Program-made: the position numbers and the translations under genes
Source of the DNA: Psococerastis gibbosa
Lineage: Eukaryota > Arthropoda > Insecta > Psocodea > Psocidae
Reading direction: 5' to 3'
Assembly (NCBI GenBank): GCA_963971405.1
Contig: OZ020485.1
Coordinates: 12,896,001-12,960,000 of the forward strand
DNA: 64,000 nt
Shown: positions 1 through 12,400 of the stretch, one piece after another
How positions within the stretch are numbered: the first letter of the stretch is position 1
How the letters are laid out: each line of letters begins with the position of its first letter
The notes under the pieces: model-generated
Seen by the model: only the letters and a program-made list of their open reading frames with translations
Told to the model about the DNA's origin: nothing
Databases searched by the model: none

Positions 1-1317
1 CCCTGAAACCAGACCGGTAGCATGATAGGAGTTTGTTGTTCTCCATGTGCGCTTTCAGTTCATTAAAGTATATAGTCTCTACCACTTCTTCGAGCGCTGG
101 CAGCACGTTCACAGGACGAAACTCTTCAGGCTTGGAAGGCCCCCTAACCTTAAATAGGGGTTATAATCGATGTCTTCAGCTGGTCCGGCATTTTATTTTT
201 ATGAATACATGCTTCGACTAGTTTGAATACATTATCTTCCACTTCATTCCAGCATTCCTTAAGAGTTTTTCCGTTTGGCTCAACAGACCCACCGTTCTTG
301 AACGTGGCTACTATTTTCTTTAACTTTTGTTTTGTACGTCCGTTAGAATCCTCTCGGGATGCCCTTCCTCCTCCCCAAAAACATTCACGCTTTTCACATT
401 TGCATTTATTTATCAGCTGTTCTATACTTTCGATCAGCTGCGTCATTGAGGGGACCATGGAAGGCGTAAATCGACGGGGACGGCAACGAGACGAATATCT
501 CCGACAAGTTAAACATGATTTGGGGATAACGTCCTATGTGGAGCTGAAGAGGGCATGTCAAAATCGCGGAGATTGGAGACATCGCTGCAATATGTTGCTG
601 CCAACCAGCCATCATCCGGCTGTAACTTGAAGAAGAATACTCTCGATATAGTACTTGTTTACCTCATCCCCACGCTATGCATCACCTCAGTCTTGCTAAT
701 ATTCAATATTGACTTTAGTTCCCTCCACATTTTCTTTTGATCCTTACCACATTGTTCTATTTTATTGAGGTAATACTGGTTTTTACTGTTTCTCAGTGAC
801 TTTGTAAACGTATTCCTTGCTCTTTTAAACTCCGACCACGATTCATCTATAGCAAATCTATTGGACCTTGCTCTGTTTTCCTCAAACACCCTCTTCATGT
901 AACGGAATATCTTAAACAAGTTTACTTTAGCTCGCCTTGCTTCTTGAACCTCTCTAGTAAAAAATGGACAGTATCTGTTCCTTTTTATTTTCACACTGGG
1001 TAGGGTTGCATTACGTATCACGCTTTGAATTTTTTCGTGCAGTTGTTCATATATTTCATTACACCCATTTCGCACGGCCATGAAGCCCGTCAACGCCTTC
1101 TTTACTCTCCACAATCGACTTTACCAGGTATTACCAGTGTGTCCTGCTTGTGCTCACCAGTTATCCTCCCCTTCCGTAAGGATATAGCTATAATGACGTG
1201 GTCCGCTATGCATGCCTCCGTATCTAACGTGCACTCGAAAACCGTACCCAAGGAGCAATAGGCTAACCCTGCACACCAAAATATACTTTTAAACAGAATG
1301 ACTCTGTGATTTTGCAC
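1..1317 (-). mobile_element. Decayed non-LTR retrotransposon (LINE) fragment, endonuclease end to early RT
   Basis: Read on the minus strand, three broken frames follow LINE order. First comes the end of an AP-type endonuclease (ADHVIIAI, where families have SDH, near 1205). Next is a basic linker, about 659-1114 (ends in KMWRELKSILN). Last is the start of a reverse transcriptase, with KMPDQLKTSIITPI ending at 150 and then, in another frame, FRPVNVLPALEEVVE and LLSCYRSGF at 1-115. At least one frameshift separates the two RT parts, and the element runs off the window at position 1, so neither end is seen. The RT palm with its catalytic aspartates is not present. The clade is unclear (Jockey/CR1-like). 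This is a dead insertion, not a host gene. Confidence 0.75.
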
Positions 1318-1857
1318 CGACCTATGCCCTCTAGTGACAAATCTCCAAACTGTACATTAAAATACAATACAAACATTAAGGTCCGTGGCGGCATGACATG
1401 ACCAGCCAGAGCCAGACTCATGCCTTTGTGAAACTGCCCATAGATGACAATATAGATGACAATGACTAGTAAAGTGCCCTTGCTGAATGGGTGCCAGGGG
1501 CTGGGCCAATAGAGTATTCAGCGTTCCACTCTGGTGTCCGAATCAGCCACTTGTGAGAACTTCGTAAATCGTTATGACATATAGTAGGTTACTAACCGTC
1601 TCAAGATTGGCGAAGTAGCTTACAGGAGACTGCACTGTACCAGACATTATGCGAAGCAAGTGGTGATTATACTGCTTTTCAAATCAACAATTAATATGTA
1701 CTTTCATGGTTATTTAAACGTAAAAAATGGAATTTAAATATTTGGGTGAAAGGAAAAGTTTTTAAGTAAATAATAATAGAAAAACATTGTACACAAGCCT
1801 TTACGTCACTCACTATTGACACTTGACAGCTTTCGCATGGGAAAACGGTACCTCTTA
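1318..1857. other. Unassigned intergenic sequence
   Basis: No coding frame, RNA gene or clear repeat boundary was recognised. The sequence is ordinary AT-rich DNA between the LINE remnant and a foldback element. Confidence 0.4.
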
Positions 1858-1860
1858 TAA

Positions 1861-2585
1861 GGCGCCTTTTCCATTGACGGGCTAGGGCAATGAGGTTCTG
1901 TAGGGACAGTTTTGGTCACTAGGTTCGCTGACGACAAACCGATATCCATATTATTCAAAATGGCCGCCGTTTGCATGTGAAAACTAAGCTCTTGGCATCT
2001 AATTAATTCTTTTAATATTTTTTATAATATTTTTAATATGCCTGGACCTTATTTCGCTGCATATAATTTAATATATATATTCTCCATGATTTATAGAAAA
2101 ATATCACTTTAAAATAATACGTAATTAAAAATCATTTTAAAATAGTATTGAGGCTTATGGAAAAATCAACGCTTTGATATCATTGCAACTGGTGCTGCCA
2201 TCTACAAAATGACGTCACAAATGAACCCCATTTCCAAAAACAGTGACGTGGTAACAGACATTCAAGACTTAGGTTTGCATTCCACCGATCTCGCATTGCA
2301 GAATGCAAATGCCAATTAACGGAAATTAGTATTTTTCTTTTTATAGAAATCTATTAAAATGTTTGTACTTAACATATCCCACTACTCCATTTTTTAATAT
2401 TAGTTTATTTGTTTGTGATTTTACTGTATGATCATTGATCAATTTTAACAATGGCATAGAGGAAAATAAACATTTCCGTCAATTCTGCAATGCGAGGTCA
2501 GTGGAAACGCCACATAAGTCTTGAATGTCTGCTACCACGTCACTGTTTTTGGAAATAGCCCTAGCCAGTCAATGGAATGGGCGCC
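1861..2585. mobile_element. Foldback (palindromic) MITE, hairpin family copy A, with an internal inverted repeat
   Basis: The ends are mirror images: GGCGCCTTTTCCATTGAC at 1861 and the complement of GGCGCCCATTCCATTGAC ending at 2585, flanked by TAA (1858-1860) and TTA (2586-2588). Inside is a second inverted repeat of about 78 bp, 2229-2311 against 2481-2558. It holds the family core (GTGACGTGGTARCAGACATTC) and the arm CTCGCATTGCAGAAT also seen in copy D. Here core and arm lie in an order different from the compact copies, so the copy looks rearranged or nested. No coding sequence. The 3-bp flanks and MITE structure suggest a PIF/Harbinger-type element, which is inference. Confidence 0.75.
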
Positions 2586-2588
2586 TTA

Positions 2589-3228
2589 TTATCGAATCAA
2601 ATCACTTGAATTATTAGCAAAACGAATCAATATATTCACTTATGACGTCTTTTCTGAATAAATTCTTATACGAATGTTCATTGTTCAATCCTTGTTGACG
2701 CAGCGCACTTGCGCAGGGTAGAATACACATACACAATAGCTGCTTGGTCACGTGACTAGTTCAGGGACTACCTTCTCTTTAGTTTCAATCTAACGATTGG
2801 TTTGCAGCACATAATGACTTTCAAAACTCGGTACTTAGCTTGTGCAGGCCATAAATTAAAAGCGCCAAAATATAACTACATAAAATAATACTATCGGAAT
2901 CAATGACCATGTCTATTGTAGCCCTATGGTTGCAATTAAAGACGTTGGCATAATTATAGCGACTGGTAGAATCGTCCATGTGTACATGACACTAAGGAGC
3001 TGCTGCTATTCTTGCATCCAATAAGAGCTGAGTGAACCCCTTTCAAGTAGAAATCCATGCTGATAAACTGCACCCAATCTAAACCAAAATATATGATTGG
3101 TCATTTTTAGCCTACATCAAACTAACAATAGGAAACGCCTCCAACATTTTATTACACTGCCAACTGCCAATTAAGACTTAGGTCCTGTACGAAATATGCA
3201 TTTGTAAAATGTGCATGAACCGTTTGTT
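2589..3228. other. Unassigned intergenic sequence
   Basis: No supported gene or repeat was found. Short open frames here lack codon structure or recognisable motifs. Confidence 0.4.
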
Positions 3229-3660
3229 GACGTCGAAAGTACAACAAGCACTATGTCAAATTGAAGAATGGTGCTCTAAATGGTTATTAAGAATGTCTAG
3301 ATTGAAGACAGAATGCGCTTTTTTCTCCAGACGGTATTCCCATGCTAGCTATGAACCAAATCTTGTAGCAAATGGCCTCAAACTTAAACTAAACACCAAC
3401 CCAAAACTATACTAGGAGTTGTACTCGACAGTAAACTACTCTGGAAGAACCAGGTTAACCATGTTATTGAGAAGTGTGCAAACAGACTGAATGCATCAAA
3501 ATTGTAGCGAACAGAGAGTGGTGTGCAGATACAACTACTCTGAGAATATATTAAAATTATTTTATCTGATCTAAAATCTCCTATACTGCGCTGCTGAAGT
3601 CTGGGGAGCTACGTAAACTGTAAAAATAAACAAGGGCTTTGTCGGCAGACGACAAACATG
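3229..3660 (+). mobile_element. Degenerate LINE fragment (RT thumb region)
   Basis: The frame reading VQQALCQIEEWCSKWLL, then KTECAFFSR, then after a frameshift at about 3413 LGVVLDSKLLWKNQV and a run ending CAAEVWGA near 3608, follows the post-catalytic part of a LINE reverse transcriptase (the 'l..ieeWc..w.l..n..Kt' segment through the 'YG..vWg' segment). It is truncated at both ends and carries stops. It belongs to the Jockey/I/R1 group, clade undetermined. Confidence 0.65.
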
Positions 3661-3920
3661 CAATAATGTAATTATTGTAATACAATGTAATGCAACGCTT
3701 ACCTAATCATCCCAGTTATTATTTTGGTAGGGCTATTTTTTGTTTTTTGTTTTAAGTTTTTTGAGTTTGCAAAATAGACACCCCCCCTCCAAAAAAATCA
3801 TGCCTTAGCTACTCCCCTGTTCATAAGTGGGATACGGTAATGGTCTTACGGACACGGTTATTCTCTGTTCGGTTGCTTACTATGTCTACAGTATGTATAT
3901 AAGTATCAATTAATTATTCA

Positions 3921-5035
3921 TGGGATCAGGGGCATAGCTGGGGATCTCATCAAAAATTACTTAACGAATAGAAAACAATGCACAAAAATCAACAATACAA
4001 TAAGCACGGAACAAATAATGTCACTCGGAGTTCCACAAGGCACAGTATTAGCACCATTATTATTCAATTTATATCTAAACGATTTATTAGAAACAAATAG
4101 ATTCGTATCAATAATTGCTTTTGCCGATGACACCTGTATCACCTGCATAGCGGATACATATCATGATCTATACACACTAGCCAACTCAGAATTTAACTTA
4201 ATCAAACAATGGTTAGAAAAAAAGAGATTATCGTTAAACCTGGAAAAGACCGTATTTGTTGATTTTTCGTCAAAGAGAGACGTTTGTACCAACAACTTGT
4301 CCATAGAAAACATAATCCAAACTGAAAACACGAAATACTTAGGCATCATAATAGATGAACAATTGAAATGGGAACCCCATACTCAATTGGCTGCCAACAA
4401 ACTAAGAAAAACTATATATAAATTTGTCCAACTTCGTAACGTTGCACAAGAACCTCTAATTAAATCCTTCTATTACGCTATAGCGGAATCCCATCTAACA
4501 TATGCAATATCAGCCTGGGGAGGTGCCTACCAAAATGTAACGGACAAAGTCAATACCGTACAAAGAACAATCATAAAAATTATACATAAAAAGGGGACAT
4601 TATATCCAACAAAAGAACTATGCATTTTAGCGGATGTCCTAGACATTAAACAATTATATATAAAAAGCTCAATAATATTAGTACGCAATCAGAAACAAAA
4701 CTTAAAATCTGTACAACACTCGCACAACACAAGATGGCTCCACACACATCCTTTCACACAACAAACTGTTCGAACCACAAGATCTCAACACCAATCTGAA
4801 TCCTATTACAATAAACTACCAATCCAAATAAAGTCATTAAAAAACTTCAATTGTTTCAAAAGAGCAGTTACACAATGGATAAAGACCGAACTACCACCAA
4901 CATAAAAGTATACCACCCCGTAAACACTCCACCCCCCCCCCCCCCCTCCATATATAGCCAGATAGTATAAGTCGCACACGGGCCCTTGCCTTGCGATATG
5001 GACTTAAGAAAACGCTGTAACATGGCATTATTGTA
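3921..5035 (+). mobile_element. 5'-truncated LINE, RT palm to 3' end
   Basis: One open frame runs from about 3921 to the stop at 4905. It starts within the RT (GIRGIAGDLIKNYLTNRKQ), contains the SLGVPQGTVLAPLLFNLYLN motif and the catalytic FADDT box at about 4120-4134 (the Y/FADD palm motif), then the thumb and a C-terminal tail ending KTELPPT. The palm frame is intact although the 5' two thirds of the element are missing, as in typical 5'-truncated insertions. A C-rich 3'UTR (about 4931-4948) and a TTATA-rich tail near 5037-5067 follow. The clade is probably CR1/Jockey-like. Confidence 0.8.
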
Positions 5036-5085
5036 TTGAATTATATTATATTATAATATATTATATGTAAGTCTTTTGTTACTTT

Positions 5086-5260
5086 TCAATGCAAACCTAG
5101 TGCGTTAGAGGATTATACTAATCCAGATTGGAAGCCATCACTAGAAATGGGATATGAGACGATGCCGGGAGGATCTTTACAAGCAAAACCGCTTAAAGGC
5201 CTCAAACTACTTCCAGGCTTGGAATTCCTTCGCAGTGTAAACGTTGCAGCCGTGAATTAG
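5086..5260 (+). CDS. Possible terminal coding exon or gene remnant, unidentified
   Basis: A frame ends at TAG 5258-5260 and reads, in part, SALEDYTNPDWKPSLEMGYE and then KLLPGLEFLRSVNV. An acceptor-like CAAACCTAG precedes it at about 5100. The composition looks coding (few low-complexity residues, PDWKP and GLKLLPGL runs), but I recognise no family. The upstream neighbour is a LINE, so it could be the last exon of a gene lying left of the window, an old pseudogene, or chance. Confidence 0.2.
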
Positions 5261-5511
5261 GTATGTTTCTATATCAAGGGCCGTTACTTTCGGCCCCTCT
5301 CCCGATTTTCCGTTCAATTTCATGGGATCAACGGCGATAATCTCAACTTTTTGACGTATCTTGCCTTTACGTCTACCGGTTATTCACTTCTGTACTAACT
5401 GAAGTCCATATTAGTATCAAAATTTAATTAAAATCACAAAAATAACCAAGGCAACCAACCCCCTATGGAAACACATGGAGTAATGGCCGCCGAAGGTGCC
5501 TTTAGATATCC

Positions 5512-5521
5512 GACCAATCAG
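5512..5521 (+). promoter_or_regulatory. CCAAT box upstream of WDR3
   Basis: GACCAATCAG matches the NF-Y consensus and lies 210 bp upstream of the WDR3 start codon. It sits in a stretch with ATGGCCGCC runs (near 5483 and 5607), such as are common around TATA-less housekeeping promoters. No TATA box is evident. The transcription start is not determined. Confidence 0.4.
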
Positions 5522-5730
5522 AATGGAGGCCATCGTCACTGGTTTGGAATGGTCTATACAAGGCAGTGACCAGAAGCGTAGGGAAGGCACTCGGCCTCTT
5601 GCACATGGCCGCCGTTACTGTTTATATTTTGATTCTATAACCATTCTATAACTATTATTAATTTTTCCTCAAGCAATTGCCGTTAAGCTTCAATTCAATG
5701 CCAAAATCAATCGATATCCAGTGAGTTAAA

Positions 5731-6465
5731 ATGCCAATTACAAAACAATATTTGCGTTATGCTTTGAGTGGGACATTCAATATTATTACTAGTCCTTCTA
5801 GTAACAGCACATGGACTACTCTAAAGGGGCAGGATGGCCGATTTTTTTGTTGTGGAGCCGCGGAAGATATCATTATATGGGACCTACAGCTTGGAGAAAA
5901 GGCGGTCGTTTTCCCAGGTGAGAAAACAGAAGTGACAGCTTTATGCTCAAGCCCATTAAAACGGTTCCTTGCTGCCGGGTTTAGAGACGGATGTGTACGC
6001 ACTTATGACTTGGTGTCCGGCGATTTAGTAGCAGTATTCTCCGGACATAAGTCAACAATTACAGCATTGGCATACGATCACAATGGCCACAGACTTGCTT
6101 CAGCATCAAAAGATACCCACATCGTCGTGTGGGACTCCATTTCCGAATCCGGTGTTGCTAGGCTCTCGTCCCATACGAATCCGGTAACGCAGGTTGCGTT
6201 TATGCACGGCCGGAACATTCTTGTATCCTCATCCGAAGATACAAGTATTAAATTTTGGGATTTGGACACAAACTATTGTTTCAAAACGTTGTTGGGTCAT
6301 CGGACAGAAGTTTGGAGCTTTGTGCTAATGCGCGATAGTGAGTTCCTTGTTACTGGTTGCGGAGACAGTGAACTTCGAGTTTGGCATTTAGTGGATGCAA
6401 ATGAAGATGTAAAGCCTGGTCGACTGGCTGAAGATTTGAACGAAATCGAGAAATATGACCCTATG
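5731..6465 (+). CDS. WDR3: WDR3 exon 1 (residues 1-245)
   Basis: Starts at the initiator ATG (MPITKQYLRY) and ends at a phase-0 donor, CTATG|GTGAGT. It encodes the first WD40 block, about five repeats with visible GH...WD spacing, for example GHKSTITALAYD...IVVWD and GHRTEVWSF...ELRVWH. Confidence 0.95.
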
Positions 6466-9400
6466 GTGAGTATCACCTTTTTTCATTTACATGCTTCACT
6501 AACATTAAGGTCCGGTACATGAGTCAGTCGACAGTGATTATGGGAGCAAATGGAAAATGGTGCAAAAGAAGGCAATGCCGCAGATGTATATTGCGGTTGT
6601 GTCATGTTTTACTCCCATGAAAGGTTTCTGTTGTTGTTGTTGATAGTAGCATGTAATGCTTATGATTGCCAATAATCTCAGCAAAGTTAATTTAGTGGTA
6701 CCACAAAATCCGTACATTGAACTATTCCGCAAGATTTTGACCAAAGCACTCCTGAAGGCGTCCAACGATCCTCTTGATTTCAGCCGGGAGTTTATTATAA
6801 CTACTAATTCCAAAGTCAAACTCAGAATTCAATTACTCTGTGACAATACTTTCTTGCAGTCACCTATTAAGTGCATCAAAATGGGCTCAGTTCTAAGAGC
6901 GGCGACCGGAAGAGTGTCGCGAATGGCCGCGGAGGCAGGTGGTAGAATTCTTGCTGTGCACGGCCTAACGGATACCGCTGAATTATTTATCTTCAATGAC
7001 AATCTGGAAGCAATCCGGCGCCAAAGAAAGCGCAGAAAGAGGGAGAGGAAGAAAGTCAGGTAAGGTCCGGATTTTGCCTAATTTACTTCTTGGAAAGCAT
7101 TTGTATGCTGCATTAGCTGCCATAATTAATTTAAAGCTCGTATGCCGATTTTTAGTAGCTTCTTCAAGCAACACGGGAATTCCCAAAGGTGCCCCTCTGA
7201 ACCACTAATGAAATGTATGTAGAATGTATTCCTCGATAAATAAAATTTACTTTAAAAAAATTTACTTTACTTAGGAACGGTCACGTCTCCCACCCGTACT
7301 TAGTAAAGTCCGACTTGATCTTGTTACTATTACAGAGTCAGTTGTAAGAAAGCCATTGCACTGAACGGTTGAATCTGTTGTTTTAGATGAACTGAACCGA
7401 ATGCAAATTCAGCTCACTACCAGTCCCCTGTTCAATTGCCTAGGTCAAGTCACTCTTACCCATAGTGACTTCCATGAACAAGTCTTCAGGTCACCTGGTC
7501 ATAAAGCACTTTTTGAGTTTTTGAGTCAGCTGCACCGTCTCGTCGATTCCCACCAGCAGGTTACCTGTTCAAAAAGAACACTGAGTTGGCATTTTAAGTT
7601 TACAACATAGACAGTAAAACTATAGACTCATCGTAAACATTCGGATTGAAGCCACTCGACTTCGGCTATTTCCGTAGTATAGGAGCAGATTGAGCCTTTT
7701 GCCATTTGATACCGTGGTAACATTTTATTTTTTATTAAATGATTTAAAGATTATTTAGAACGGGAAATCATGCCACGTAACAAATTATATTTTTATGCAG
7801 AACTTGCAGTACTTTTAATTTAAATCTTAAACAATATATGTAATAAATGTAAATAATAAATATAATAATATATGAAACAACAAAGAAAACATTTAATAAA
7901 ACTATTAAATTTGAATTTCCCGCCAAAATGCACCTATGAGGGGGCGTGGTCGTGGCTTCAGTCCTCCAGCACAGCCGAAATACGACATGGTGGCTCAATA
8001 GTTTTATTAGCTCCATGGTTTATAATTCTCTTTGAATGGTGGACTGAATTGAACGGATTCACTTGATAGAACTGAACTGCTAAGAATAGATACAGTAAAT
8101 TTGGTGAACTACTCATGGCTGTAAACTAATGCTAATAGTGTAGGCTGATATCAGGGACACATGTCAATTTGCCAGCGGTCAAAAAGAAGCGCAAACAACA
8201 CCAGTCATACCTGGAATTCGAAGATGTTGGCATAATTTACGTTTTGAATTTCTATGGGAGCTGTACTGTAATATGATTCTTACAGTGAGGAAGGTGCTAT
8301 TGTAGCAGATGAAGACACACCCCCTGGTCTCCAAGACATTGTCAAACGATTGCCTGCAGTAAAAACCAAGGGGAAAATTAAATCCTGCGACATAATTATG
8401 GGAAAAGCTACCGAAATTAGGGTAAGTGCTACCTCATTTTTGTTGCAGAAGCAGTTATTACGCTTTATGTCACTAAGGGCGACTCCCATCATCGTTGCAA
8501 AAGTCTTGGTAAGGAATACGGCACCGCCATGCTTACGGTTACTTTTCAAATGGTGCGGTGGTGGGACTGAGCTAAAGGGTGGTTCCCACCAAGTAGGAGT
8601 AATGCTACCTACTGTAGCGTGCAACCCTACCTTTTTATATGTGTATCCAGTTTACTGGATATACTAAATCTTAATATTACGATTACATATCTTCTTATTA
8701 TTATTTATTAAATTTTTTCAATTTATTTATTTATTTGTAAATCCGCCATATTTGTTTTGTTCAATTAACCAACCTCCAAATATCACATTCGGTTTAAAAT
8801 AAATTAATTTTTCTATCTTTTATTATTATTCACAATTTAATTATCGCCAGATCTTTTAAAATCACAAAATCATAAAGTATCTATTATTATTTATTTCTAT
8901 TTATTAATAAAAATACTTTTATTATTATTATTATTACTTTAAAAAAGTTTTTGACGAGAGGTTGGCGGCCGGTTGAATTTGCGGTGGCTTGTTAGAAAAT
9001 GTTACGAAAAAGGATGGCCGAGAATTTCTTATAACCCGATTTGGATTTTAAAAAAAAGAAAAACAGAAATGAGATTTTAAAGAAGGAAGAAGTCATAAGG
9101 ATGATGGCTGGCAGGAGTTGTGGTGGCATGGATTTGATTTCGACGATGATGGGCTAAACCCCACCCGGAAGGGGGTGTTCGGACTCCGCTCCCTCCTCAG
9201 CCCAGACAATGTGACGATTTAGGATTGAGCCATGAGGTGATCGCTTACTTTTTATTTATTGGAGACGCTTATTGGCCACGCTACTACAGGTGCTCTATTT
9301 TTCTATATCTTAGGGTTTCATAATTCTATCAAGAATATAATTTCTGTTAATCAAATCTTGTTGTAATTATTTCACAACATTCATTCCTCGATCCTACAGC

Positions 9401-12400
9401 CTCTCCTAAAGAACCTAAGCCGGGGAGAAAACGCAACACTACAGGCCACGGATAAACTTGGGTTCTTGCGATAATCTGCCAGTATTTCTGATGTTAACCG
9501 ATAACCTAATCTGATTAGTTTCATGTTAACCACTATAGTTCTATTTCTATATAAAAGAGATGGGACATTCCAGCGCACCATAAATATTTTTTTTAATCCT
9601 GGGGCCACCTGTTATGGTTTTCAATGGCTGTTCATGGGAGACGTGACAGGGGGTCCCAGAAATGAAAAGAAAATACATTTTTGGCGGGAAATAAAGGTCC
9701 CATCTCTCCTATATAGAACTTAAGTTACCGCTACATGCCCCGGAAAGGCTTAGACCGTGGGTTCGTGGAACGTACTCTCTGCTTTTACTTGATTCATTTT
9801 TGTAAGGCGGTTATTCCACCGAAGTCAATAGTGATAGTAATGGTGGTATTAACGTATTGACGTGGTAGCAGACATTAAAGACAGCCTAAAAATGTCTGCT
9901 ACCACGTCAATATCACCAACACTATCACTATTGACGTCGGTGGAATAACCGCCTAACTATAATGTCATGAGAAGGGAGCCTCTTCAACTTGAGTCAATAT
10001 AATGCTATAAACTAGTATTAATTTGCCTGTGTACAGCGTTTATTATACAGCTTTATTTAAATTTCAGATACTTTTGGCTTTGAGCAGTAACACGGTTGAA
10101 GCTTGGAGTTTAAACCCAGAGGCAACTGGTGAAGAGGCTGCGCCTAAGTGTCTGCGACGAATCGCCCAGCAAGGGCACCGCTCCGAGATCCGCGCCCTTG
10201 CCTTCAGTTCCGACAATTTGGCTATTGCGTCCGGGAGTGCGGACGCCATCAAAATTTGGAACCGGACCAGCCTGGCGTGTCTACGGACGGTGCAATGCGG
10301 CTACGTGCTGTCCCTCATCTTCGCCCCAGGTGATCGCTACCTCGTCGCTGGTTTGAAAGATGGGAGGTTGTTGATTGTTGACGTCAATGTTGGAGAAATT
10401 ATCGATGAGATTCCTGCTCATTCGACCGAAGTCTGGTCGCTTTGCCTGCTTCCCAATCTGGTGAGTCAATCGTAGTACTTGTGCAGATTACTAGACGATT
10501 AGTTAGTTGCAGGCACTGGTTCTGAAACGCAAGAGTAGGTATTTGGCAGTGGCGTGATGTCAGGGGCAAAGGCACACACCAGGCACCGTAAACTATAATA
10601 AAAATATATGGTTAAGGGATATCAAGTTTATCAAGTTAAGTACAGTCGATTACGTTTTCTCTCATTGAAAGTTTAATTTTTCAGTAGTTAAAGCGTATAG
10701 TGTGTTGTTTATTTGTAGTCAGCAAACTGTTCCGTAAGTTGTTTTAAGTGTTCCCTACGTTTTTGTGTTCTCATTTGCCCTAATAGGGGAGGAATCCTCA
10801 AATCCCTATACGCAGATAGACCCTTTATGCACGAACTACTCACAACTAAGCAACTGTTCAAATCATGTATTGACTGGTTCTCACCTGCCATATACGTACA
10901 ACTGATTGAGTTTACCGGAGCTGATTGATTAGTGCATAGCCTATAGAGTGCTAACTTCTGTTCGCCCGGAAAGAATATAATTTTCTATATAATGGACAGA
11001 AACAGAAAATCTATTAGTCAGGGCAATCTCATTTTGCTACCAGATGACACTGATAACGTGCAATTGCCCAGAAGGCTTTCTCACACTGCAACAGCGCTGC
11101 GAATTCACTCTCTAGAAGAAGAAAATGGTAACTTAATAGCGCTGAATGCTGCTCTCATCGAGGAAATTGCACTTCTCAAGGCCCAAATAGAGAAGAATAG
11201 TGTTTTTAAGACCAGGAGGAAGATGAAAGAGGTATCCACTACAACTGACGACGTGCAAATAGAACTATCCATAGACTCTTTACAAGTAGAAATTGAGCCA
11301 CAGGCTAATCGGAACGACGTAGTACAGGTTGACCGCCTAACTAAATTGGAGGAGGTGGTAATGAAGATTGCAAAAGATGTGAGTGAGCTGAGGGGCCCAG
11401 TACCTGTGCTTGCAGGGGTGGAAAGTACGCCGAAACCCTTGATAAACAACAACAACGCAGCAAGCCATGGATCTTCAGCTAACCCCCAACGAAATACGCC
11501 GAAAGATCGTGGGTCATCACGCGGATCTACTCCCCGACAGAATGCAGCGAAAGATGTCATTATTGGAGGAAGATTGCTCAAGGGTCTAGGAAAGCGCTTC
11601 AAAAGAAGTACATCTATTCTGTATAGGCCAGGTTTCAGGATTAATGAACTAACTCAAGAAGTTAGTCAATTCAATGTACAAGAGGGTGTTAAAACCGTAA
11701 TGTTGTGCGTGGGTGATAACGACTTGGATAACAATGAACCCTTAGACTATATCATTGGGGATCTATGGAATCTAGTTGAAACTGTTAAAAAAGTCTATCC
11801 TGCAGCCCATGTTATTGTAAATGACATTGTTAAAGCCTACCAAAGCAAATTTTATATGGATAAACTGAAGCAACTAAACGCGGGTATAAAATGGATGTGC
11901 AACTCTCTAAATGTTACCTTTGTTGAGCCATCCTCCGTCCTAAATAGCAGTCATTTCTCTCTCGGCAAAGCTTACCTAAATTATCAGGGAGCGAAGGTTT
12001 ATTTTGATTTTTTAGGACTGTGTCTTCAAATCTTGGCGAGAAAATAGTCATATACCAGCATAACATTAGAAGTCTTGTAAACAAGGTACAGCTAACAGAG
12101 TTGGAGCTTGATAAATTACACTATCCCCAAATTCTCTGCCTTTCAGAAACATGGCTATGCACAGATCATGTGTGTAAAATTGAAAATTATAATTTAGCAG
12201 CTAGTTATTGTCGCGCAAACAAGGCAGGTGGCGGCGTAACAATTTATACTAGAAAAGACTTGGCGTTTTCCACAATCGACACATCGCGCTTTCAGTCAGA
12301 ACAAGTCTTCGAAGTCTGTGCAATTGCAATAACTATGCCTACACCCATAATTATTTGTTCCGTATACATGTCCAACGCATCCTTTACAAATAGATTTATA

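Noticed and set aside
1858-2590. CRISPR-like or satellite array
   Set aside because: The repeats are inverted, not direct with spacers. No array with regular spacing exists in the window, and the DNA is eukaryotic.
6656-6859. Open frame continuing upstream of WDR3 exon 2
   Set aside because: It is read-through into intron 1. A good acceptor at 6858-6859 and a direct DPM-SPI join with exon 1 fit the family.
10546-10610. CAGTGGCGTGATGTC as another hAT-type element end
   Set aside because: No matching opposite end or 8-bp duplication was found nearby.
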